In this document: positions 10,501-22,429 of the stretch, piece after piece
Numbering within the stretch: the stretch's first letter is position 1
Layout of the letters: each line of letters starts with the position of its first letter
DNA from: Siphonodentalium dalli
Lineage: Eukaryota > Mollusca > Scaphopoda > Gadilida > Siphonodentaliidae
Length of the DNA stretch: 64,000 nucleotides
Direction: 5' to 3'
Assembly: GCA_032622095.1 (NCBI GenBank)
Contig: CP136064.1
Span: 140,013,954-140,077,953 of the forward strand
Notes under the pieces: generated by a model
Databases searched by the model: none
Told to the model about the DNA's origin: nothing
The model's input: the letters and a program-made list of their open reading frames with translations, nothing else
Made by a program: the position numbers and the translations under genes

Positions 10501-13500
10501 TTGTAAATCGGTTGAGAAATGTCCAAGTTACAGACCATCGAATATTGTATTCATACATCAATTGAGGAGAAAGTGCTTGTCACTCTATCTCCTCCTAGAC
10601 GACGCACATAAACTGGATTTGGTTTATGTGAGCGTGTTATACATAGAGAGAACACGAGTTGGTAAAATTTTGACCAAGATTGAGTGAAATTTGTCCGCAC
10701 TAGGGATGGGGTAAAAATTGGTCATTTTTTTGTTGTCTCCGATTTGAACCAAAATTGTTGTGAAGTATCTATAATATGTACTGAGGGCCATTATGAGTGA
10801 ATTTTGTGAATCGGTTGTCAAATGTAGAAATTGTGGCCACTTCCTTTTTTTCAAGTTTACAGAAAATGCACTATGAATTTAAATTCCTTCAACCAATCGT
10901 CACGTGTTTGGTGTCATTCGATGGGGAATTTCTAGTACTTCTAAACGATTACCTACTTGCCGTATTATGTCGATAGAGGCGAGAGATATTCGAAAAGTAT
11001 GAACAGAACAACATACATATTGGCCTACATTATAAAATATCGGCACAATAACTCACCAAATCCCTGGTAAATATTATAGGGCATCAAATACGAACACAAT
11101 GACGCAAAAATTAGCAAGATATCTCCAAAATTGGCCGAGATATGGCGACTTTTCTATCCACGTCACCAAATTTCGAGGCATGGGTGGAGGTCACACCAGA
11201 ACGTTCAAACTGAACACAGAAATGTCAATAAACCATAATATCGACATACCAATCAATTTCGCGCGATTCCCTTATTATACTTCCATATTTTAATATGGAA
11301 GTATATTGTTATTCAATTTATTATTTTTTTCCATTATTATTATTCTTAGCAATTTTGTAACTCATTTATCTCTGGAAGTACAATATATAGAGATCTGGAA
11401 TTTCGTACGTATATACACATATACTAATTCTAACTGAATAGACTATATAGAATATTGTCCAAGCTTGATTTTCAGAGTTATCTCCCCTTTGTGAACAAAT
11501 GGGGTTGCTGTATCTCGAAAAATATGAGCAGCAGAGACACCAAATTTGGACCATATGTACAACTCAGTATGCCATATTGGGTGAATGCATTACAATTTAT
11601 GTCCGCGCTTTCGCCACAGAGTTGTCGCCCATGGTTAGCAAAACTCGATTTATTTCATATCCTGTGTCTGGCTATGGCATGCAAGATATCCAGATTTGAG
11701 AGCTTCTATGCGGTTAATCATTAGAAACTTGATACGAAAAAAAGTTTTGAACAGGGACGGCCTTATTTTTTGGGGTTTGGGTGGGGGCAAAATTTTCGCA
11801 AATTTTTTTTTGCGATGATTTTAACTATTTTTACTGTCGTGTATCTATAGGACGTACTAATGATCCTCCTGAAAGAATTTTGTAAATCGGTTGAGAAATG
11901 TCCAAGTTACAGACCATCGAATATTGTATTCATACATCAATTGAGGAGAAAGTGCTTGTCACTCTATCTCCTCCTAGACGACGCACATAAACTGGATTTG
12001 GTTTATGTGAGCGTGTTATACATAGAGAGAACACGAGTTGGTAAAATTTTGACCAAGATTGAGTGAAATTTGTCCGCACTAGGGATGGGGTAAAAATTGG
12101 TCATTTTTTTGTTGTCTCCGATTTGAACCAAAATTGTTGTGAAGTATCTATAATATGTACTGAGGGCCATTATGAGTGAATTTTGTGAATCGGTTGGCAA
12201 ATGTAGAAATTGTGGCCACTTCCTTTTTTTCAAGTTTACAGAAAATGCACTATGAATTTAAATTCCTTCAACCAATCGTCACGTGTTTGGTGTCGTTCGA
12301 TGGGGAATTTCTAGTAATTCTAAACGATTACCTACTTGCCGTATTATGTCGATAGAGGCGAGAGATATTCGAAAAGTATGAACAGAACAACATACATATT
12401 GGCCTACATTATAAAATATCGGCACAATAACTCACCAAAACCCTGGTAAATATTATAGGGGCATCAAATACGAACACAATGACGCAAAAATTAGCAAGAT
12501 ATCTAAAAAATTGGCCGAGATATGGCGACTTTTCTATCCACGTCACCAAATTTCGAGGCATGGGTGGAGGTCACACCAGAACGTTCAAACTGAACACAGA
12601 AATGTCAATAAACCATAATATCGACATACCAATCAATTTCGCGCGTTTCCCTTATTATACTTCCATATTTTAATATGGAAGTATATTGTTATTCAATTTA
12701 TTATTTTTTTCCATTATTATTATTCTTAGCAATTTTGTAACTCATTTATCTCTGGAAGTACAATATATAGAGATCTGGAATTTCGTACGTATATACACAT
12801 ATACTAATTCTAACTGAATAGACTATATAGAATATTGTCCAAGCTTGATTTTCAGAGTTATCTCCCCTTTGTAAACAAATGGGGTTGCTGTATCTCGAAA
12901 AATATGAGCAGCTGAGACACCAAATTTGGACCATATGTACAACTCAGTATGCCATATTGGGTGAATGCATTACAATTTATGTCCGCGCTTTCGCCACAGA
13001 GTTGTCGCCCATGGTTAGCAAAACTCGATTTATTTCATATCCTGTGTCTGGCTATGGCATGCAAGATATCCAGATTTGAGAGCTTCTATGCGGTTAATCA
13101 TTAGAAACTTGATACGAAAAAAAGTTTTGAACAGGGACGGCCTTATTTTTGGGGGTTTGGGTGGGGGCAAAATTTTCGCAAATTTTTTTTTGCGATGATT
13201 TTAACTATTTTTACTGTCGTGTATCTATATGACGTACTAATGATCCTCCTGAAAGAATTTTGTAAATCGGTTGAGAAATGTCCAAGTTACAGACCATCGA
13301 ATATTGTATTCATACATCAATTGAGGAGAAAGTGCTTGTCACTCTATCTCCTCCTAGACGACGCACATAAACTGGATTTGGTTTATGTGAGCGTGTTATA
13401 CATAGAGAGAACACGAGTTGGTAAAATTTTGACCAAGATTGAGTGAAATTTGTCCGCACTAGGGATGGGGTAAAAATTGGTCATTTTTTTGTTGTCTCCG

Positions 13501-15849
13501 ATTTGAACCAAAATTGTTGTGAAGTATCTATAATATGTACTGAGGGCCATTATGAGTGAATTTTGTGAATCGGTTGGCAAATGTAGAAATTGTGGCCACT
13601 TCCTTTTTTTCAAGTTTACAGAAAATGCACTATGAATTTAAATTCCTTCAACCAATCGTCACGTGTTTGGTGTCGTTCGATGGGGAATTTCTAGTAATTC
13701 TAAACGATTACCTACTTGCCGTATTATGTCGATAGAGGCGAGAGATATTCGAAAAGTATGAACAGAACAACATACATATTGGCCTACATTATAAAATATC
13801 GGCACAATAACTCACCAAAACCCTGGTAAATATTATAGGGGCATCAAATACGAACACAATGACGCAAAAATTAGCAAGATATCTAAAAAATTGGCCGAGA
13901 TATGGCGACTTTTCTATCCACGTCACCAAATTTCGAGGCATGGGTGGAGGTCACACCAGAACGTTCAAACTGAACACAGAAATGTCAATAAACCATAATA
14001 TCGACATACCAATCAATTTCGCGCGTTTCCCTTATTATACTTCCATATTTTAATATGGAAGTATATTGTTATTCAATTTATTATTTTTTTCCATTATTAT
14101 TATTCTTAGCAATTTTGTAACTCATTTATCTCTGGAAGTACAATATATAGAGATCTGGAATTTCGTACGTATATACACATATACTAATTCTAACTGAATA
14201 GACTATATAGAATATTGTCCAAGCTTGATTTTCAGAGTTATCTCCCCTTTGTAAACAAATGGGGTTGCTGTATCTCGAAAAATATGAGCAGCTGAGACAC
14301 CAAATTTGGACCATATGTACAACTCAGTATGCCATATTGGGTGAATGCATTACAATTTATGTCCGCGCTTTCGCCACAGAGTTGTCGCCCATGGTTAGCA
14401 AAACTCGATTTATTTCATATCCTGTGTCTGGCTATGGCATGCAAGATATCCAGATTTGAGAGCTTCTATGCGGTTAATCATTAGAAACTTGATACGAAAA
14501 AAAGTTTTGAACAGGGACGGCCTTATTTTTGGGGGTTTGGGTGGGGGCAAAATTTTCGCAAATTTTTTTTTGCGATGATTTTAACTATTTTTACTGTCGT
14601 GTATCTATATGACGTACTAATGATCCTCCTGAAAGAATTTTGTAAATCGGTTGAGAAATGTCCAAGTTACAGACCATCGAATATTGTATTCATACATCAA
14701 TTGAGGAGAAAGTGCTTGTCACTCTATCTCCTCCTAGACGACGCACATAAACTGGATTTGGTTTATGTGAGCGTGTTATACATAGAGAGAACACGAGTTG
14801 GTAAAATTTTGACCAAGATTGAGTGAAATTTGTCCGCACTAGGGATGGGGTAAAAATTGGTCATTTTTTTGTTGTCTCCGATTTGAACCAAAATTGTTGT
14901 GAAGTATCTATAATATGTACTGAGGGCCATTATGAGTGAATTTTGTGAATCGGTTGTCAAATGTAGAAATTGTGGCCACTTCCTTTTTTTCAAGTTTACA
15001 GAAAATGCACTATGAATTTAAATTCCTTCAACCAATCGTCACGTGTTTGGTTTCATTCGATGGGGAATTTCTAGTACTTCTAAACGATTACCTACTTGCC
15101 GTATTATGTCGATAGAGGCGAGAGATATTCGAAAAGTATGAACAGAACAACATACATATTGGCCTACATTATAAAATATCGGCACAATAACTCACCAAAA
15201 CCCTGGTAAATATTATAGGGGCATCAAATACGAACACAATGACGCAAAAATTAGCAAGATATCTCCAAAATTGGCCGAGATATGGCGACTTTTCTATCCA
15301 CGTCACCAAATTTCGAGGCATGGGTGGAGGTCACACCAGAACGTTCAAACTGAACACAGAAATGTCAATAAACCATAATATCGACATACCAATCAATTTC
15401 GCGCGATTCCCTTATTATACTTCCATATTTTAATATGGAAGTATATTGTTATTCAATTTATTATTTTTTTCCATTATTATTATTCTTAGCAATTTTGTAA
15501 CTCATTTATCTCTGGAAGTACAATATATAGAGATCTGGAATTTCGTACGTATATACACATATACTAATTCTAACTGAATAGACTATATAGAATATTGTCC
15601 AAGCTTGATTTTCAGAGTTATCTCCCCTTTGTGAACAAATGGGGTTGCTGTATCTCGAAAAATATGAGCAGCAGAGACACCAAATTTGGACCATATGTAC
15701 AACTCAGTATGCCATATTGGGTGAATGCATTACAATTTATGTCCGCGCTTTCGCCACAGAGTTGTCGCCCATGGTTAGCAAAACTCGATTTATTTCATAT
15801 CCTGTGTCTGGCTATGGCATGCAAGATATCCAGATTTGAGAGCTTCTAT
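7571..15849 (+). repeat. Satellite A array, left arm: six complete tandem units
   Basis: Units start at 7571, 8951, 10331, 11710, 13090 and 14470, five of 1380 bp and one of 1379 bp. They are nearly identical. Each has the G-rich/T-run segment, a 28-bp near-palindrome with TT centre (for example 9898-9925), (ATT)n and GAGTTATCTCCCC. The adjacent units starting at 11710 and 13090 share private variants (GAGCAGCTGAGAC at ~12910 and ~14290; ATCTAAAAAATTGG at ~12503 and ~13883), indicating recent local duplication. Short open frames on both strands recur in every unit without a plausible protein. Confidence 0.97.
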
Positions 15850-15873
15850 GCGGTTAATCATTAGAAACTTGAT
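15850..15873 (+). repeat. Satellite A stub ending the left array
   Basis: Only the first 24 bp of a unit remain. The match to satellite A stops after AGAAACTTGAT and retrotransposon sequence follows immediately, so RT1 is joined directly to the array. Confidence 0.92.
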
Positions 15874-15879
15874 CCCACG

Positions 15880-17990
15880 AGACTTTTGGAGAATAATACA
15901 TTACCTACTAAACAAGAAACGAGCAAAAAACATCCCCCCCCCCACTATACAGTTCTTCCGGCACTATAACTGCCAACAGTAAAGACATATGCAATTGACG
16001 ATGTCGACAGAGCAAAAATTCTAAACGAAAGCTTTATTGCAAATTCTACCATTAATGATGCCAATCATAACTTGCCTCATTTTCCGAAGCGCACCGCAAA
16101 CACCATGCCATATTTGGTTTTCACAGAATCAGAGGTTGAATCAGCCATCAAATCTTTTAAACTTAACAAAGCCCATGGCCATGATGGAATTAGTGTTAGA
16201 ATGCTCAGGGAAACAGCAAAATCAATAGCCCACCCACTCGTCCTTCTATTCAGGAAATCTATCAACTCTGAGAAATTCCCAGAGTCCTGGAAAGCAGCAA
16301 ACGTGATCCCGATTTTCAAAAAAGATGATCCAGCGGAAGCCAAAAATTACCGACCAATTTCCCTTCTACCATGTGTGGCTAAAGTTTTTGAGAAAGTGGT
16401 TTTGAAACAGATTAGTAAATTTTTCATTGAAAATGAACTTTTATACTTCCATCAGTAAGGATTTCTCACAGGTCATAGTACAACATACCAACTATTAGAC
16501 CTATATCACAACCTGTGCCAATCCCTTGACAAAGGACTACTTACATGTTCTATATTCTGTGATATTTCCAAAGCCTTTGAGAGGGTTTGGCACAGGGGAC
16601 TGATACACAAATTAAATGCTTATGGATTAGAAGGAAATATTTTAAATTGGATAGAAAACTACCTAGAAAATCGGACGCAGAGGGTCCTAATCAATGACAC
16701 ATTTTCAAAATACGAGGTCATCCCAGCGGGAGTTCCACAAGGGTAAATCCTGGGGCCATTTTTGTTCTTAGTCTATATAAATGATTTAGCCGACGGTATT
16801 GAATCAATAACGAGAATGCATGCCGACGATACTTGCCTCACGAACAGTCACTTTGATCTTAATATACTTGAACATACTATGAACAGCGATTTAGACAAAA
16901 TTACAGCGTGGTCCCAAAACTGGTTGGTCAGTTTCAACCCAACTAAAACTGTTGGCATGTCCTTTTCATTGGTTGCGCCCTCAACAGTGAAACCAAACCT
17001 CAATTTCGTAGGAAATTCAATCAACTTCGTGGACAAGCATATACACTTAGGTCTGGACCTCCAATCAAATCTCAAATGGAACGCACACATTGAAGGGTCT
17101 GTCAAAAGAATTGCCTCACGTCTGTCTCAACTCCGACGGATTAAATATCAACTCAACCGGAAAACCATTGAAATTATTTACAAAACCTATATTTTACCCT
17201 TATTTGATTATTCAGACGCCGTCTGGGACAATGCCTCAAATTATATGTTAGAGAAGCTTGACTGGCTTCATGTCGACGCTGGACGGATAGTCAGTGGTAT
17301 CACCCGTTCTGCTTCGGACAACACGGTATTACAGGAGGTCGGATGGCCATCACTCAATAAACGACGTCAACTACATAAACTGCAGGCACTCTATAAAATA
17401 ATCAATAATCTAGCCCCCTCTTATCTAGCCAATACACTTCCCCCAGATCACACAAAGTTGCAGATTATAATTGGAGACGCCCCGGTAAATTTTACTCATA
17501 CTATTGCAATACTGAACACTTCAAACAGTCTTTTTTTTCCAGCGATGGTGTTAGAATGGAATAAGCTTCCCAAAGTAATCACCAATGCTGATCAATCTTC
17601 TACCTTTAAAACCAACTTGTATCATATAGATCCCACAATCAGCCCCCTCTACATTTCTATGCTGGACGCAGAAAATACAACATTTTTCATTGTCGCATAC
17701 GTAATTTTTGCAGTGAACTCCGATGTGATATGTTCAATAATTATATCGCTGACAGCCCCGCATGCTCATGTGGAAATAGATCTGAAGACGCATATCACTA
17801 TTTCTTCATGTGCCCATTGTACCAACGTGAGCGCTCAGTTCTCTTTGAGAAACTAGCCCGCGTAAATCTCAAAGTAAGCCATATTTCAGAACTCATGTGT
17901 GGGTTACCTTATCTCTCGTCCCAACAAAATATGAAACTATTTTCCATCACACAGCAATATATTGCAGCGACTAAGCGTTTTGACCCCTAA
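15880..17990 (+). pseudogene. Reverse transcriptase ORF2 remnant (RT1)
   Basis: From 16072 the frame reads as a non-LTR reverse transcriptase with NYRPISLLP near 16347, FCDISKAF with its first catalytic Asp at 16561, GVPQG near 16729, and HADD at 16819-16830. The usual Tyr of the YADD box is His. In-frame TAA stops lie at 16456-16458, where GF follows, and at 16744-16746, between GVPQG and ILGP. The frame then runs open to 17854. A frameshift near 17655 moves the true frame to the one ending at 17988, which carries CSCG...HYFFMC (17763-17813), the C-terminal Cys/His motif of these elements. Upstream, 15880-16071 holds linker sequence with further frameshifts, one at a poly-C tract (~15931). 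It is not functional as it stands. Confidence 0.9.
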
Positions 17991-18477
17991 TGATTATATT
18001 TATCTTATTTGCGAATCTATACTTGCTTCCGGAATTTCAACTTTTACCTCACAAGTGGACAAACCTCCCATTCAAACATCTCATTCTGATTTATCATCTG
18101 TATTGCCTTCCAGAGCACAACAAAAACAAAATAGAGAACGAATCAAGTGTACCATTATATTTTACAACCAACATAAAAGTGCTTAGAATAGATAATATAT
18201 TGGCACTTGTCAATCATTCCAACATTAATAAAGTAGTGACATTCTTCAAATACAAATTTTCTCACAGTTAAGAAGCAATCTCATGTTGGATCATCTCTGG
18301 AAGGCGCTACACACTATATCTCCCATAACTTCTCACCATGTAAATAAGTTTGTACCGTCATCTTGATCACATGTGTGTTACAATATTGTATTAGGAGAGG
18401 GGCTTCATAAGTTGCAAAAACTTGTGCCCCAATCCCTTTTGTATATTTTGCAAATAAAATATGTTTCAAGTCAAGTC
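17991..18477 (+). other. RT1 3' untranslated region
   Basis: No coding potential is recognised between the ORF2 stop and the 3' terminus. AATAAA sits at 18453-18458 and the element ends in a TCAAG direct repeat. I infer this is the 3' UTR because it connects the Cys/His-motif frame with the point where duplicated sequence begins. Confidence 0.6.
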
Positions 18478-18733
18478 ATCCAATTTCACACACTCTTTAA
18501 CTAAGCCCTAAACTTATAAATTAGATATACACAATCTGTGCACGGCTCACCCGAGGCCATCTTACTATTGTTATTAATTTCTATATTCACCATACTGGGG
18601 ATGGCAGGAAGACAGTCTTGCCAGACTATGCTATCCCCCACAATATACGACATAATTATCCATAATTTTCACCATTATTATGTAATAGATATGTGTATTG
18701 CAAATACAATATCCTATCCTATCCTATCCTTCT
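18478..18733 (+). mobile_element. RT2-type 3' UTR fragment with (TATCC)n tail
   Basis: Matches the 3' UTR of the element at 26082-26913 and ends in the pentanucleotide run TATCCTATCCTATCC. Short 3' microsatellite tails of this kind are typical of CR1-like and Jockey-like retrotransposons. No ORF2 sequence precedes it here. Confidence 0.8.
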
Positions 18734-19287
18734 AATGATGCTCCATAACGTGGTCACCATCCAGTGACGTCACTCACGAACTGCTGGAGGTCAAGTTGTG
18801 CTCGTATAACGCCATTTGTGAACCTAAATCGTTCAAGGGGCTGAGAAATGGCATGAGTTCCCTATTTGAACCCATCTGGACAGTGACCATTTTTGGATCG
18901 GGTGTATGAAAAGAGTGCCTTGGTGGCCACCCTACAATTAACACCCTTTGTTTCACAAAAATATAAATATTTTCGAATAAGAAATGGAAGTCACCTTCGT
19001 GCCATGATTGGAGATTCACCGAAACTGATAGTGATACAAATATGTTTAGCGGTAGTTTCCACCAAATTCATACGTACGTTCTTCATCAATGAAACGATGA
19101 ATCAAAGTAATTGGTTCTCTGTCTTAAATAGATAAGCTACGTACGCCCCTGTAAGTAGGGAAAGGACCACGCATGCCCATGTGTCAAAATAAATACATAA
19201 GTCCAATTATTCATTCAATTCTGACATGACTGAATTACATGGCCATTATCCCACAACTTCGCCCTATGAGCAAAACCAGACCTGCTT
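18478..19287 (+). repeat. Segmental duplication, copy 1
   Basis: About 810 bp matching 26654-27469 in the same orientation with only scattered differences, such as the number of TATCC repeats and a TTCAAGG/GTCAAGG change. It contains the RT2-type 3' tail followed by flanking sequence that includes CCAGTGACGTCACTCACG. Homology starts at ATCCAATTTCACAC and ends at CCTGCTT. Because both retrotransposon tail and flank are copied, it is a genomic duplication rather than two insertions. Confidence 0.92.
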
Positions 19288-21085
19288 AATATCTGATGGG
19301 GGTGTTTCTTATACAGTTGAATTGCACTTAAGTGCAAATGAATTGTACTTGAGTCCAAATAACACATAACTGTGAATTGGGCGAATTGTGAATTTGACTG
19401 AAGTCCAATTATTTGGACTTAAGTCCAATTATTAAGTCCAAATAAAACGAAAATGTGAAAAAGGCTTGCCATAGGAACATAGGTGTGTCTTGTGGTCCGA
19501 CTTGAATGTATCTATGTCCACGCACATTCGACGTTCAAGGGAAGTGCGTTACATGCGACATGAATGGTGAATATGGCGGCGCGTTCGCCATAGTATTTCA
19601 TATTTGGTTCGGGTCTCCGCAAAAGTTAAGGAACTGGTCGGAGATTTGTGGAAGGAACATATTCCTCCAGAAATTCATTGAGATATTTTTAGAAACACTG
19701 AAATAGTCCGACTAACGGTAGACGAAAGTTTCAGCTTTGTATATAGTTCCTGGTTTGATAGGAAGCCAATTGAGATGTTCAAGTCTATATGCTCAGCATG
19801 TTCTCCCGAAAATCAGCACGATATCGGCTTATAATCACAACCGGAATGTTATTTTATGGTTCCGCGCACGTATAATTGTGATGTCACTAATTTCTTGTAG
19901 TCCTTCAACCTGATTTTCGGTTTCAATATCCGTGCGATTGGGACACATGGGGAAAAACCTCGAAATGTAAAGATATAAATAACCATACACATTACATGAA
20001 TATATACGATTCATTATAGATCATTATAGTCTATAGGATAGCGCACAACCGCATATAAAAACCGACTCTGGTAAACATATGGGTTTATCAGGGTTAACCC
20101 CCTGCTCCACCCAGATATGCCTTGGCAAACCCCTGGTAAATTTTTTTTATATAGATTTACCCTGGTGTTTTGTCCATCTGATAGGGATACCACCATAGTT
20201 ATTAAAGCCGGGTGTTTACGGATAAGGTAACACTCCATCGTTTCAACAGGCGATAGGGTGGCATAGATTCATTGAAAGTTATTTGGATTATGATCCCAAA
20301 CCATATAGACAATATATATATGCCTGAAATTAGTACATAATAGGCATTCATAATTTGATACATAATGCCTATAATATATGGGCTATCAAGAGTTATGGCC
20401 CTTGATCTTTTGATCGAAACTGTTATTTTTATTCAAAACAAATACCAAAATATTGCATTTTCATACCCAAGGGGCACGAATACCAGAAGTTTTCGAACAT
20501 GGTCACCTATGTTGGTTCAAATGCCTCTGGCTTCCAACATCAACATGAATTTTTTTTTTAAACTTTCGCCATTTACAATTCCAGAAAATCAATTTTTAAT
20601 GCAGATGACAAATTTTGGGTGATAAAAAATGACCCACTATCTAGAACCACTGTTTCGCAGAAAATGCTACTGCTGTCTATGGGTGGGGTCAAGGCCACTT
20701 GCACTTAATTTTTCATCTGTTTAGAACACCTTCTAAAATTACAAAAATTCATATCCCACCTTGTCTCAATATACATACCACATGAATGGTGCCAGAAACC
20801 ACTAGCACTTTATATCTATAAAATCACTACTGATCATTCGAAACTGTGGAGTGTTACCTAAAAGTTAGAAAGACGCTGCCACACCCAGGTTATCTGGGGT
20901 AAAATATATACACCCGTGTAAACCTGCTATGGACACACCCGGGTATCACCTGGGTACAACCGGGTGAAGCCCAGGTATATTTGTTAAACTGTATAATCTG
21001 CGTAACTTGATGTTCTTATCGCAGTATGAAAATACACTACCGGACATATGAAGCAAAACCATATTTCATCTGATGTGGTACCCGT
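19288..21085. other. Region without recognised gene; short inverted motifs
   Basis: No gene is recognised. 19310-19450 is rich in repeated and palindromic TGGACTTAAGTCCA-type sequence. GGTAACACTCCA at 20227-20238 has an inverted match at 20848-20859, and both neighbourhoods contain ACCCAGGT/CCTGGGTA-like motifs. This might mark the ends of a decayed element spanning roughly 20060-20990, but the arms are weak. An 85-codon open frame at 20365 has no recognisable similarity. Confidence 0.4.
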
Positions 21086-21093
21086 GCACACAC
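21086..21093 (+). repeat. 8-bp target-site duplication, left
   Basis: GCACACAC directly precedes the CAGGG terminus and is repeated exactly at 22291-22298. Confidence 0.9.
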
Positions 21094-22290
21094 CAGGGTT
21101 GGGGTAATCGTAATCAGTAATCGTAATCAAAGTAATCGATTACAAAATTTGGAGTAATCGTCTGTAATCAGTAATCATGACATTTCTTGATTACAAGTAA
21201 TCGTAATAGTAATCGATTACTTTCAAATGTACCTGTAATCATGATTACATTTTGATTACTTTTTGATTACTTTTACTAAAATATCCGTATGGATGGCTAT
21301 TGGATACTCATAGTCTCATACTGTTGAGTGTGCAAAGATACAAACAACATATTAGAAAGTTAGTACAATTTTGCCATGTGTTATCTTAGTGGTACAGTGT
21401 GTATGTACATTCTGGCAGTGGACACAGATAACAACACACAATTGTTGAATACAACATGAATGGCAATAAACTTGTGATACAGACAATGAAATGTTATAAT
21501 ATGAATAAATAGGCTAGCCAACTTCAATTATGATTAAATTGAATTGGGACTTTTGCAGACAATGGCTGTAGAGTCACACTGGTACAATAGGGCTAATTAA
21601 CTGAACAAAGCAGGTGTGATGTACATCGGTAGACCTAATTAGCTGCTTTGTCATTTACTGCACTCATGGAGTGAAGCCTAATTTAATCCTCATCAGGATT
21701 AACAATGGATGATCATCAAATAAATCTTAGTGTTATCTTCATTGTGTTGGGTATTGAATCTAACAGAACATGCAAATAATTTATAATCGTTTCTGGTGAT
21801 ATTTTCATAAATAGTATGCGTTAGTTTGAATGCATGTAAGAAAATTTAAAATATATTAAAATATATTTACATACATAAATACACATAAAACATAATGTAT
21901 TCCCAATAATTTGGTGCATAACTTCATGATGAAACCTTTCCAATACATGTAAATGTAAAACAGTTTATATGTTTATTTTATTGCTCGCATCTTTCTATTG
22001 TTTCAGTCGTTTCTTGTTTCCATGTTATGCAGTGATGTCTTTATTCAATCAAATTTGATATGTTAATTTGAATTATTTCATTATTTATTCATATGCGATC
22101 AAAATGGTTGGAAACTAACAATTGTAATCAGATGTAATCATAAAGTAATCGATTACATTTACTAAAGTAATTGTAATCGTAATCGATTACATTGAAAAAA
22201 ATGTAATCAGTAATCGTAATCGTAATCATGTAAATCAAAAGTAATTGTAATCGTAATCGATTACATTGACATGTAATCACCCCAACCCTG
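21094..22290. mobile_element. hAT-like non-autonomous DNA transposon (1197 bp)
   Basis: Terminal inverted repeats CAGGGTTGGGGT and its complement bound the element. Perfect 8-bp duplications GCACACAC lie outside. Both features, CAGGG-type ends and 8-bp duplications, are hallmarks of the hAT superfamily. Subterminal regions on both sides are packed with GTAATC and the palindrome GTAATCGATTAC, plausible transposase-binding clusters. The interior (about 21300-22080) is AT-rich and shows no transposase frame, so the copy depends on a transposase supplied elsewhere. The intact duplications and ends suggest a fairly recent insertion. Confidence 0.93.
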
Positions 22291-22298
22291 GCACACAC
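22291..22298 (+). repeat. 8-bp target-site duplication, right
   Basis: GCACACAC, identical to 21086-21093, directly follows the CAACCCTG terminus of the hAT-like element. Confidence 0.9.
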
Positions 22299-22429
22299 CC
22301 ACCCCAACGATGCATGATGGCATCCCATATAGCGGCCGTTTTTCAGACGAGTCACTAAGTCAGTTTGATGCAAATTAAAGTGAGAACATCTTTTAATATG
22401 TATACAAATGTATATATTTTTGTGAAGTT

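Larger units (their letters stand above)
15874..18477 (+). mobile_element. Non-LTR retrotransposon RT1, 5'-truncated
   Basis: The element begins inside the linker before the reverse transcriptase and lacks the upstream ORF1 and endonuclease. It ends with an AATAAA signal at 18453 and a short TCAAGTCAAGTC tail rather than poly(A). The RT blocks plus a C-terminal Cys/His segment place it in the broad Jockey/CR1-like group; I cannot name the clade. 5' truncation next to the satellite fits target-primed reverse transcription, but no target-site duplication is clear. The 3' end adjoins the first copy of a segmental duplication at 18478. Confidence 0.85.

Noticed and set aside
1-15873. CRISPR-like interpretation of the regular repeats
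   Set aside because: Units are ~1.38 kb tandem copies without unique spacers, and the window is eukaryotic by its retrotransposon and microsatellite content.
20060-20990. Possible element bounded by GGTAACACTCCA / TGGAGTGTTACC
   Set aside because: Only a 12-bp inverted match with loosely similar surroundings and no target duplication; kept as a note in the region entry rather than called.
21300-22080. Transposase gene inside the hAT-like element
   Set aside because: The interior is AT-rich with stops in all frames; no frame of useful length or hAT signature is visible.
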